Shown here one piece after another: positions 57,464 to 64,000 of a DNA stretch of 64,000 nt. How positions within the stretch are numbered: the first letter of the stretch is position 1; the number at the start of each line of letters is the position of its first letter. Source of the DNA: Martinezella hainanensis (GTDB taxonomy: Bacteria; Pseudomonadota; Alphaproteobacteria; Rhizobiales; Rhizobiaceae). A program made the position numbers and the translations under genes. The stretch is from positions 248,001-312,000 of the forward strand of contig NZ_FMAC01000002.1 of NCBI RefSeq assembly GCF_900094555.1. Reading direction: 5' to 3'. The notes under the pieces are model-generated. The model was not told where the DNA came from. It worked only from the letters and a program-made list of their open reading frames with translations, and did not search any database.

Positions 57464-57934
57464 CTATTTCTCGCCTGACCATTTGTCGCGCGCCGCGTCG
57501 TCGGCATCCTTGGCCGAGACCCAGCCACTTTCTTCGCCATCCTTGCCATGTTCCTTCTTCCAGAAGGGAGCGGATGTCTTGAGGAAATCCATGACGAAAT
57601 TGGCGCCGTCGAAGGCGGCCTGCCGATGCGATGCCGCGGCGATGACGAGGACGATGTTTTCACCTGGCAAAATCTTGCCGTAGCGATGGATGGCGGTCAG
57701 TCCGAGCAGTTCGAAGCGCTCGATGGCAAGATTGGAGATGCGAGTAATCTCCGCCTCCGCCATGCCGGGATAATGTTCGAGTTCGAGGGCGCCGAGCGCA
57801 CCGCCTTCGTCGCGGCAGAGCCCGGAGAAGGTGACGACCGCGCCGATATCGTGCCGCCCGGCGGTCAGCCGGTTGATCTCGGTCTGAAGCTCGAAATCCT
57901 CGCGCTGGACTCGGACTACCGGCTGCATAGCCAT
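57464..57934 (-). CDS. moaE: Molybdopterin synthase catalytic subunit
   Basis: 156-residue large subunit of molybdopterin synthase, which converts precursor Z to molybdopterin with sulfur from MoaD. TFSGLCRDEGG and LELEHYPGMAEAEI start the catalytic core. IHRYGKILPGENIVLVIAAASHRQAAFDG holds the Lys and Arg/His pocket (seen as HRYGKILPGE and SHRQAAFDG), and FWKKE ends it. GGGGGGTAAG precedes ATG 57934. It follows moaD by 4 bp. Confidence 0.95.
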   Translation of the reverse strand: MAMQPVVRVQREDFELQTEINRLTAGRHDIGAVVTFSGLCRDEGGALGALELEHYPGMAEAEITRISNLAIERFELLGLTAIHRYGKILPGENIVLVIAAASHRQAAFDGANFVMDFLKTSAPFWKKEHGKDGEESGWVSAKDADDAARDKWSGEK

Positions 57935-57938
57935 CGGC

Positions 57939-58196
57939 TTACCCCCCTGTCATCGGCGGGAAGAGCCCGATCTCCCGCGCTCCGGCGATCGGCTCATCGT
58001 GCTCGGCGTGCTCCATGTTGATGGCGACGCGGATCGCATTGGGAAATTGAAGCGCCGCCTCGTATTCTTCTCCCAAGCCCTTCAAATGACTCAGGAGATC
58101 GCCGACGGTGACGACTTCGGCAGGAAGGGAAATTTCCTCTTCCGCTTTGCCGATCCGCTCACGCACCCAGGCGAAATAGACGAGCTTCGTCATCAT
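57939..58196 (-). CDS. moaD: Molybdopterin synthase sulfur carrier
   Basis: 85-residue ubiquitin-fold protein that carries the thiocarboxylate sulfur. It starts MMTKLVYFAWVRERIGKAEEE and ends in the required FPPMTGG, with the diglycine that is activated. Its start overlaps the pgsA stop by 4 bp and moaE follows 4 bp later. Confidence 0.95.
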   Translation of the reverse strand: MMTKLVYFAWVRERIGKAEEEISLPAEVVTVGDLLSHLKGLGEEYEAALQFPNAIRVAINMEHAEHDEPIAGAREIGLFPPMTGG

Positions 58197-58780
58197 TCCT
58201 CATCCACGACATGCTTCAGCCCGGCCCGGAAATAATCGTAGCCGGTATAGATGGTCAAAAGCGCCGCGACCCAGAGCAGGACTATGCCGATCTCCGTCGT
58301 GTAAGGTAGCACCTTGTCGCCCGCCGGCCCAGCCAGCAGGAAGGCGATCGCCACGAGCTGGGCGGTCGTCTTCCATTTCGCGATGCGCGTCACGGGAACG
58401 CTGACCTTCAGTGCCGCCAGATATTCGCGCAGGCCGGAGACGAGGATTTCGCGGCAGAGGATAATGATGGCGGCCCAGAGCGACCAGCCGGCAATGGTGC
58501 CGTCGGCGGCCACCAGCAGCAGGATCGCCGAAACCAGCAGCTTGTCGGCGATCGGATCGAGCATGCGGCCGATATTCGAGGTCTGGTTCCAGATGCGGGC
58601 GAGATAGCCGTCGAGGAAGTCGGTGATCGAGGCGATGACAAAGATCCAGAGCGCGACCCAGCGCGCGAAATCGGAACCCTCCAGCTTGCCCTCGATGAAG
58701 AAGCAAAGAACGATCAGGGGTACGCAGAGAATGCGGCCGTAGGTGAGCAGATTGGGGATACTGTAAGCGCGCGACGCCAT
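58193..58780 (-). CDS. pgsA: CDP-diacylglycerol-glycerol-3-phosphate 3-phosphatidyltransferase
   Basis: Makes phosphatidylglycerol phosphate in the inner membrane. 195 residues with about five hydrophobic segments. The CDP-alcohol motif is complete: DFLDGYLAR, then GRMLDPIADK. It starts MASRAYSIPNLLTYGRILCVP. It lies downstream of uvrC across 206 bp and is coupled to moaD. Confidence 0.95.
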   Translation of the reverse strand: MASRAYSIPNLLTYGRILCVPLIVLCFFIEGKLEGSDFARWVALWIFVIASITDFLDGYLARIWNQTSNIGRMLDPIADKLLVSAILLLVAADGTIAGWSLWAAIIILCREILVSGLREYLAALKVSVPVTRIAKWKTTAQLVAIAFLLAGPAGDKVLPYTTEIGIVLLWVAALLTIYTGYDYFRAGLKHVVDEE

Positions 58781-58860
58781 GGAAATCGTTTCGTTTCTGT
58801 TGTCTCGACCAGGCCGGATGGGGCTCTGTTGATCTCATCCCGCTGAAGTCATTTGATTGA

Positions 58861-58902
58861 GCGTGATCCCAAAAACCGCTTCGCACTTTTTGGTGGTCAT
58901 AC
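58861..58902. repeat. Degenerate copy of a Rhizobiales palindromic repeat
   Basis: GTGATCCCAAAAA and TTTTTGGTGGTCAT form imperfect arms around CCGCTTCGCAC. I recall intact versions (GATCCCGAAAA, CCGCTTCACAC, TTTTCGGGATC) as very common between genes in Rhizobium, Mesorhizobium and Bradyrhizobium; this copy has several substitutions. It sits in the uvrC-pgsA gap. Confidence 0.6.
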
Positions 58903-58986
58903 CCTAGATGATGGTTTGGTCAGTTTATCGTCAATATTGTTTCTGTTTTTTCACCGCTATTGCGTGGAATTTGCGACGAGCCATCC

Positions 58987-61026
58987 CTATTTCGCGGCGT
59001 CTTCGTGGAAATGGTTGTAGACCTGTCGTGCGACGGCTTCGGATATGCCCTCCACCGCCATCAGATCCGAAAGGGCGGCACGCGACACGGCCTTCGCCGT
59101 GCCGAAATGCTGGAGAAGCGCGCGTTTGCGCGAAGGGCCGATGCCGCCGATCTCGTCCAGCGGGTTCTTCACCATCTCCTTCTTGCGCCGGGCGCGATGC
59201 GAGCCAATGGCGAAACGGTGCGCCTCGTCGCGCATGCGCTGGATGAAGTACAGGACGGGATCGCGGGGCGGCAGCGAGAAGCTTTCGCGCGATGGGGCGA
59301 AGAAGCGCTCGCGCCCGGCCTCGCGGTCGACACCCTTGGCGACGCCGATGGCGATGACGCTGTCGGTGATTCCGAGCTCATCGAGAATGGCGCGCACGGC
59401 CGTCATCTGCCCCTGGCCACCGTCGATGAGGATGATGTCGGGCCAGGCGGGGAAGGGGCGATCGGCGGCGTCGACCGTGGCGTCGGCCATGCCGCTGCGG
59501 TCGGGCTTGCCTTCTTCCTTGAGCAGCCGGGAGAAGCGGCGGGTCATGACCTCGCGCATCATGCCGAAGTCGTCGCCCGGTGTGATGTCGGTCGATTTGA
59601 TGTTGAACTTGCGGTACTGGCCTTTGACGAAGCCTTCCGGCCCTGCCACCACCATGCCACCGACGGCGTTCGTGCCCATGATGTGGGAGTTGTCGTAGAT
59701 CTCGATGCGTTGCGGTGTGTAGGGAAGCTTGAAGGTTTCCTTGAAGCCCTCGAGCAGCCGCGATTGCGAGGCGGTTTCCGCAAGCTTTCGGCCATGCGCC
59801 TCACGGGCATTGGCAATGACGTGCTCGACCAGATCGCGCTTTTCGCCGCGTTGCGGCACGAGAATCGCGACCTTATGCCCGGCTTTCTCGCTGAGCGCTG
59901 CCGCGAGCAGTTCGATTTCCTCGATCGTCTCCGACAGCAGGATCTGCCGCGGCACAGGCTTGTCGTCGTAGAACTGTGCCAGGAAGGCGTTCAGCACTTC
60001 TGCGCCAGAGAGCGACGGATCGGCCTTCGGGAAATAGGCACGGTTGCCCCAGTTTTGCCCTGTGCGGAAGAAGAAGACCTGGATGCAGGAAATGCCACCC
60101 TCGTGATGGATGGCGAAGACATCGGCCTCCTCGACGCCAGCCGGGTTGATGCCCTGATGGCTCTGCACATGCGAGAGCGCGGCGAGCCGGTCGCGAAAAA
60201 TGGCGGCGCGCTCGAAATCCAGATCCTCGGCGGCGGCATTCATCGCCTCGGCCATATGCGCCTTGACGTTCTGGCTCTTGCCCGAAAGGAAGTCCTTCGC
60301 CTCCTGTACCAGCTCCCCATAGCCTGCATCGCTGATCTCGTGCGTACAGGGGCCGGAGCAGCGCTTGATCTGGTAGAGCAGACAGGGGCGCGTGCGCGTC
60401 TCGAAGACGCTGTCGGTACAGGTGCGTATCAGGAAGGCGCGCTGCAGCGAATTGATGGTACGACCGACGGCGCCAGCCGACGCGAAGGGGCCAAAGTAAT
60501 CGCCTTTGCGGGCGCGGGCGCCGCGATGCTTGAAAATGGCCGGCGCGCGATGATCGCCCGTAATCAGAATGTAAGGGAAGGATTTGTCGTCGCGCAGCAG
60601 AACGTTAAAGCGCGGGCGCAAGCGCTTGATGAGATTCGCTTCCAGCAGCAGCGCTTCCGTCTCCGTGCGAGTGGTGACGAATTCCATATTCGCGGTTTCG
60701 CGCACCATGCGGGCGATGCGGTTGGAATGCACCTTGCCCAAGGCATAGTTGGAGACGCGCTTCTTCAGGTTCCGCGCCTTGCCGACATAAAGCACGTCGC
60801 CGGCCTCGTTGAACATGCGATAGACGCCGGGATTGTTGGGCAGCCGCTTGACGAATTCGGCGATCAGTTCGGCGCCGCGAAGCCCCGTCTCGTTCCTTCC
60901 ACCCTCGTTCCAATCGATGGGCGCAACGGGTGAGGCGGCGGCATCGCCCTCCACCTCGATGTCGTCTTCGATATCGTCTGATTCGTCGTAGAGAACGCCG
61001 CCATCAGGCAGCTTTCTTCCATTCAT
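58987..61026 (-). CDS. uvrC: Excinuclease ABC subunit C
   Basis: 679-residue nuclease of nucleotide excision repair. The N-terminal GIY-YIG domain reads [29 protein letters not shown] (seen as GVYRMF and [12 protein letters not shown]), then comes a Cys cluster ([20 protein letters not shown], in parts [13 protein letters not shown]), the UVR motif near 210-240, the RNase H-like domain with [16 protein letters not shown] and C-terminal helix-hairpin-helix repeats ([13 protein letters not shown]). An acidic N-terminal extension of about 50 residues precedes the nuclease. The start overlaps the SDR stop by 4 bp. Confidence 0.96.
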   Translation of the reverse strand: MNGRKLPDGGVLYDESDDIEDDIEVEGDAAASPVAPIDWNEGGRNETGLRGAELIAEFVKRLPNNPGVYRMFNEAGDVLYVGKARNLKKRVSNYALGKVHSNRIARMVRETANMEFVTTRTETEALLLEANLIKRLRPRFNVLLRDDKSFPYILITGDHRAPAIFKHRGARARKGDYFGPFASAGAVGRTINSLQRAFLIRTCTDSVFETRTRPCLLYQIKRCSGPCTHEISDAGYGELVQEAKDFLSGKSQNVKAHMAEAMNAAAEDLDFERAAIFRDRLAALSHVQSHQGINPAGVEEADVFAIHHEGGISCIQVFFFRTGQNWGNRAYFPKADPSLSGAEVLNAFLAQFYDDKPVPRQILLSETIEEIELLAAALSEKAGHKVAILVPQRGEKRDLVEHVIANAREAHGRKLAETASQSRLLEGFKETFKLPYTPQRIEIYDNSHIMGTNAVGGMVVAGPEGFVKGQYRKFNIKSTDITPGDDFGMMREVMTRRFSRLLKEEGKPDRSGMADATVDAADRPFPAWPDIILIDGGQGQMTAVRAILDELGITDSVIAIGVAKGVDREAGRERFFAPSRESFSLPPRDPVLYFIQRMRDEAHRFAIGSHRARRKKEMVKNPLDEIGGIGPSRKRALLQHFGTAKAVSRAALSDLMAVEGISEAVARQVYNHFHEDAAK

Positions 61027-61790
61027 TCCGCACTCTCCGACACGTCCGGCGTTTCCCAGGCAAGATGCTGGCCGCCATCGAGCGCTATCATTTGGCCCGT
61101 GATCGAGGGCGTGTCAAAAAGAAAGCGGATGGTCCGGCCGAATTCTTCGAGCCCCGGCGCCGCCTTTAATATGAGGCCGTCGATCTGCGCTTGAAAGTCC
61201 TCTTCGGTCTGTCGCACGCTGCGCACCGTCGGGCCTGGGCCGATCGCGTTGACGCGGATACGCGGTGCAAAGCTTTGCGCCATCGTCTGTGTTGCCGTCC
61301 AGAGGGCGGCTTTCGACAGCGTATAGGAATAGAAGCGCGGATTGAGCGCCCAGACACGTTGGTCGACCATGTTGACGATCAGGCCCGGATGCGGTTCGGG
61401 AAGCTGCCGGACGAAATCGGCTGCCAGAATCGACGGCGCCCGCACATGGATTGCGAAATGCGCCTCGAAGGCTTCTCCGTCAAAATGATCGGCGGAATCG
61501 CCGAGGAAGGCGGAGGCGTTATTGACCAGCAGATCGAGCGGGCCGAGAGCACCCGAGACCCTTTCGATGAGGGTTGATGTCTCGGCCAAATTCTGCAGAT
61601 CCGCCTTGATTGCAATGGCCCTCCGGCCCATTCGCCGCAGTTTCGCCGTAATTTCCTCGGCCTCGGCGAGGGACTGATTGGCGTGCAACGCCACCGCGAA
61701 GCCGTTAGCCGACAAATCCTCGGCAATTGCCAGGCCTATTCTTTTGGAGGCGCCGGTTATCAGCGCCGTGCGTAGTTTTTCCTGGCTCAA
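61023..61790 (-). CDS. SDR oxidoreductase, FolM/pteridine reductase-like
   Basis: 255-residue SDR. The cofactor loop is TGASKRIG, and its KR in place of the usual RG is the mark of pteridine reductases and Fol[21 protein letters not shown] and YTLSKAALW carry the catalytic residues. A dihydromonapterin or dihydrofolate reductase role is therefore likely, though not certain. It is coupled by 4 bp to uvrC downstream. Confidence 0.85.
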   Translation of the reverse strand: MSQEKLRTALITGASKRIGLAIAEDLSANGFAVALHANQSLAEAEEITAKLRRMGRRAIAIKADLQNLAETSTLIERVSGALGPLDLLVNNASAFLGDSADHFDGEAFEAHFAIHVRAPSILAADFVRQLPEPHPGLIVNMVDQRVWALNPRFYSYTLSKAALWTATQTMAQSFAPRIRVNAIGPGPTVRSVRQTEEDFQAQIDGLILKAAPGLEEFGRTIRFLFDTPSITGQMIALDGGQHLAWETPDVSESAE

Positions 61791-62154
61791 GAGATCGCCT
61801 TTTGCTCGTCGTTACCCAATCGATGCTCATATAGGGCGTCGATACACCATATGAAAAGATGCATGAGCGAATGATGCCCTTTGGGGTTTCTTATGTAAAA
61901 CTTGAGGTATATTTAGTTTAAAATAAGTATACACGGTTTAACCAATGATTAGGGTTAACAATTCCTCTGTTGCGATGAAGCAACATCGAAATTCAGCCAC
62001 GTCTGTGCCACAATGATATCATATTTTGGCTCTTCCAATTCCTCATTTGCATTCCAATTTCAACCTCGATCCGGGAGGGATATGTTTTAATTGCTCGTGG
62101 CGCTTCGAAGTCAAGGACAGTAAGCGGGGCACACGGGACTGAAAGGAGAAAAGT
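61791..62154. other. AT-rich promoter region upstream of the outer membrane protein gene
   Basis: 364 bp with no gene. It is strikingly AT-rich for this genome from about 61890 to 62060. It contains the words GGTTTAACC and GGTTAAC (61935-61959), a TGTTGC/GCAACA hairpin at 61968-61985, and a GAAAGGAG ribosome site just before 62155. Promoters for both the omp gene (+) and the FolM-like SDR (-) must lie here. Confidence 0.6.
61938..61952. promoter_or_regulatory. CtrA-box-like site and inverted repeat upstream of the omp gene
   Basis: TTAA (61938-61941), seven bases, then TTAG (61949-61952) is one mismatch from the CtrA box TTAA-N7-TTAA. The same spot also forms an inverted repeat TTAACC-N9-GGTTAA (61938-61958). 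It lies about 200 bp before the omp start codon. Confidence 0.4.
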
Positions 62155-62787
62155 ATGCGTACTCTTATCAAGACCCTCATGGTCTCCGCTTTCGCTCTCG
62201 GCGGCTACACCGCAGCTCAGGCTGCCGACGCTGTTGAGCAGATTCCGCAGCCGCCCGTCGCTCAGGAAGCAGCTCCGGCCGTCAACAACTGGTCCGGCTT
62301 CTACATCGGTGGCGCTGGCGACTGGAACGCCGGTCATTTCAACCGCAACGGCGACGCTTACGCCTGGGGCGGCCAGGCCTTCACCGGCTACAACTGGCAG
62401 CAGGGCCAGATCGTATACGGTATCGAAGCTGACCTCGGCTACTCCGGCGCCGACAGCACCCGCAACGGCCTGACCGCCAAGAACGGCGTCAACGGCTCGG
62501 TTCGCGGCCGCCTCGGTTACGACTTCAACCCGTTCATGCTGTACGGCACGGCCGGTCTGGCAATTGGCCAGAACAAGCTCTCCGACGACACCTCGTCTGA
62601 CAGCAAGACGGCTGTTGGTTACACGGTCGGTGCAGGTGCTGAAACCTTCATCACCAACAACATCACGGCTCGTCTCGAGTACCGTTACACGGACTACGGC
62701 AAGAAGAACTTCGACCTCGACTCCGGCAGCTTCTCGCGTGGCTACGACGAGCAGAGCGTCAAGGTCGGTATCGGCGTCAAGTTCTGA
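62155..62787 (+). CDS. Outer membrane beta-barrel protein (RopB/Omp25/Omp31 family)
   Basis: 210 residues. A signal peptide ends near AAQAAD. A Pro/Gln/Val linker precedes WSGFYIGGAGDWNAG, which opens an eight-strand barrel of the Omp25/Omp31/RopB kind. Alternating strands (YGIEADLGYSG, VRGRLGYDFNPFMLYGTAGLA seen in part) and the terminal SVKVGIGVKF with a final Phe, the barrel-assembly signal, are present. Strongly biased codon use fits a highly expressed porin-like protein. AAGGAG precedes ATG and a strong terminator follows. Confidence 0.93.
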   Translation: MRTLIKTLMVSAFALGGYTAAQAADAVEQIPQPPVAQEAAPAVNNWSGFYIGGAGDWNAGHFNRNGDAYAWGGQAFTGYNWQQGQIVYGIEADLGYSGADSTRNGLTAKNGVNGSVRGRLGYDFNPFMLYGTAGLAIGQNKLSDDTSSDSKTAVGYTVGAGAETFITNNITARLEYRYTDYGKKNFDLDSGSFSRGYDEQSVKVGIGVKF

Positions 62788-62809
62788 TTATCCGAAGGCG
62801 TAAGCCTGA

Positions 62810-62847
62810 ACAAAAAAGGCCGGGGTGAAAACCCCGGCCTTTTTTGT
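62810..62847. terminator. Strong bidirectional terminator after the omp gene
   Basis: A 17-bp stem made of ACAAAAAAGGCCGGGGT and ACCCCGGCCTTTTTTGT around a GAAA loop. It ends the omp message and serves the convergent SDR gene, whose stop is 21 bp further on. Confidence 0.9.
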
Positions 62848-62867
62848 TTGATGTCGCTGGATATTTG

Positions 62868-63707
62868 TTAGGCGTCCTTCGGGAAGTCCGTCGATACGGC
62901 CAGTTCCCGCCAATCGGCCAGTTCCTTGGCGACATAGCTGTTCTTCGCTTCGATCGCGCCGACCGTATCGGAGCCGAAAGGCATGCGCAGCGGCGGGTTG
63001 GCCGCATGTGCAAGTGTAATCATCGATTTTGCAAGCCGTTTGGGATCACCGGGCTGGCCGTGATTGTGGCCGGCGGCGAAATCGCGCATCGCGCCGGCGG
63101 GTGTGTCCTTGTAGTCGGCAATCGAGCTCGGACTGACGGCGAGCGAGCTTTCGTCGAGAAAGTCGGTGCGGAAAAAGCCGGGTTCGACAACCGTGACCTT
63201 GATGCCGAGCGGCTGCAGTTCCGCCGCCATCGCCTCGGACAGGCCTTCGACGGCGAACTTCGTCGAGCAATAGATGCCCCAGCCCGCAAAGCTCTGATAG
63301 CCTCCGACCGAGGACATGTTGATGACATGGCCGGAACGCTGCCGGCGCATGTGTGGCAGGACGGCGCGGGTGACCTTCAACAGGCCAAAGACATTGGTGG
63401 CGTAGAGCTTCTCGATTTCCTCGGCGGTTGCCTCTTCCACGGCGCCGAGCAGCCCGTAGCCGGCATTGTTGACAAGGATATCGATCCGTCCGAAGCGTTT
63501 GACGGCGGCAGCCGCAGCCTCATGGGCTTGCGCCTCGTTCGACACGTCGAGAGCGACGGGCAGGAGGTTCTGATGATTGCCGAACTTCTCCGCCAGGCCG
63601 GCAGGGTTGCGGGCTGTGGCAACGACGGCGTCGCCGGCAGTCAGAGCTTCCTGGGCGATGAGGGCGCCGAAGCCGCGGGATGCGCCCGTGATGAACCAAA
63701 CACGCAT
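62868..63707 (-). CDS. SDR-family oxidoreductase
   Basis: 279-residue classical SDR. FITGASRGFGALIA is the cofactor loop; NNAGYGLLGAVEE, INMSSVGGYQSF and YCSTKFAVEGLSEA carry the catalytic residues. The VEPGFFRTDF stretch and its length place it among the retinol-dehydrogenase-like group of uncharacterised SDRs. AAGGAG precedes ATG 63707. It diverges from a LysR-type gene 123 bp away that probably regulates it. Confidence 0.9.
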   Translation of the reverse strand: MRVWFITGASRGFGALIAQEALTAGDAVVATARNPAGLAEKFGNHQNLLPVALDVSNEAQAHEAAAAAVKRFGRIDILVNNAGYGLLGAVEEATAEEIEKLYATNVFGLLKVTRAVLPHMRRQRSGHVINMSSVGGYQSFAGWGIYCSTKFAVEGLSEAMAAELQPLGIKVTVVEPGFFRTDFLDESSLAVSPSSIADYKDTPAGAMRDFAAGHNHGQPGDPKRLAKSMITLAHAANPPLRMPFGSDTVGAIEAKNSYVAKELADWRELAVSTDFPKDA

Positions 63708-63809
63708 GACTTTCTCCTTCGTGGGTTTGCAATTCCATAGGCGGAATTCGCTTGCAGGAGAAAGGTAGCTTGATGGGATCGTTGAGGTAATCTACTTTGT
63801 CTTCCATGA

Positions 63810-64000
<191 letters not shown>

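Noticed and set aside
58960..60933. A 657-codon open frame on the plus strand opposite uvrC
   Set aside because: It is exactly antisense to a well-conserved gene, has no recognisable domain, and such long mirror frames are a by-product of GC-rich codon bias.

Overview
The window looks like a chromosomal housekeeping segment of a Rhizobium-group alphaproteobacterium (Rhizobiaceae). The sequence is GC-rich. It carries gene blocks I know from Rhizobium and Agrobacterium chromosomes (purF-cvpA-radA-alr-dnaB; rpsF-rpsR-DUF2232-rplI; fabD-fabG-acpP-fabF-mltG-yicC-gmk; rsmA-pdxA-surA-lptD-lptG-lptF-pepA-holC; uvrC-pgsA-moaD-moaE). It also holds several short palindromic intergenic elements of the Rhizobium mosaic (RIME) type and a RopB/Omp25-type outer membrane protein. 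I see no rRNA, tRNA, CRISPR array, prophage, insertion sequence or plasmid replication genes. The species cannot be fixed from the window.
Layout. 1-5.9 kb: a partial citramalate synthase, proline iminopeptidase, three tandem GFA zinc-enzyme paralogs, a DUF559 endonuclease-like protein and cysS, all on the minus strand and mostly coupled by 4-8 bp overlaps. 6-15 kb: SDR, purF, cvpA, radA, a LysE exporter, alr, an orphan PurN-like formyltransferase and dnaB. 15.4-18.6 kb: a MarR-EmrB-EmrA type drug-efflux operon. 18.7-21.1 kb: the S6/S18/L9 operon with a DUF2232 membrane protein. 21.5-24.7 kb: a histidine phosphatase, a periplasmic Clp-fold/SH3 protein and an aldo-keto reductase. 24.9-31.6 kb: type II fatty acid synthesis followed by MltG, YicC and guanylate kinase.
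31.6-39.3 kb, minus strand: RsmA, PdxA, a SurA-like chaperone, LptD, LptG and LptF, so the LPS-export permease, its outer-membrane translocon and a chaperone for that translocon are encoded together. 39.4-43.9 kb: PAP2 phosphatase, leucyl aminopeptidase, Pol III chi, a GrpB protein and a sugar dehydrogenase. 44.1-48.2 kb: a TakPQM-like TRAP transporter split onto two strands around a small lipoprotein. 48.5-56.5 kb: prolyl oligopeptidase, a polysaccharide deacetylase lipoprotein, an ABC-F ATPase, a stand-alone helical protein, DinB, ndk, a lipoprotein and a CGNR regulator. 56.6-61.8 kb: an orphan LivH-like permease, moaE, moaD, pgsA, uvrC and a FolM-like SDR. 62.2-64 kb: an outer membrane beta-barrel protein, another SDR and the start of a LysR regulator.
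No clearly new multi-gene system stands out. The best leads are the GFA triplication, the orphan PurN-like enzyme, the apparently leaderless MarR gene with split operator-like repeats, the permease/CGNR pair, the palindromic elements that intrude into gene ends, and two CtrA-box-like sites. Everything was read by eye; family assignments rest on recognised motifs and gene order, not on database searches.
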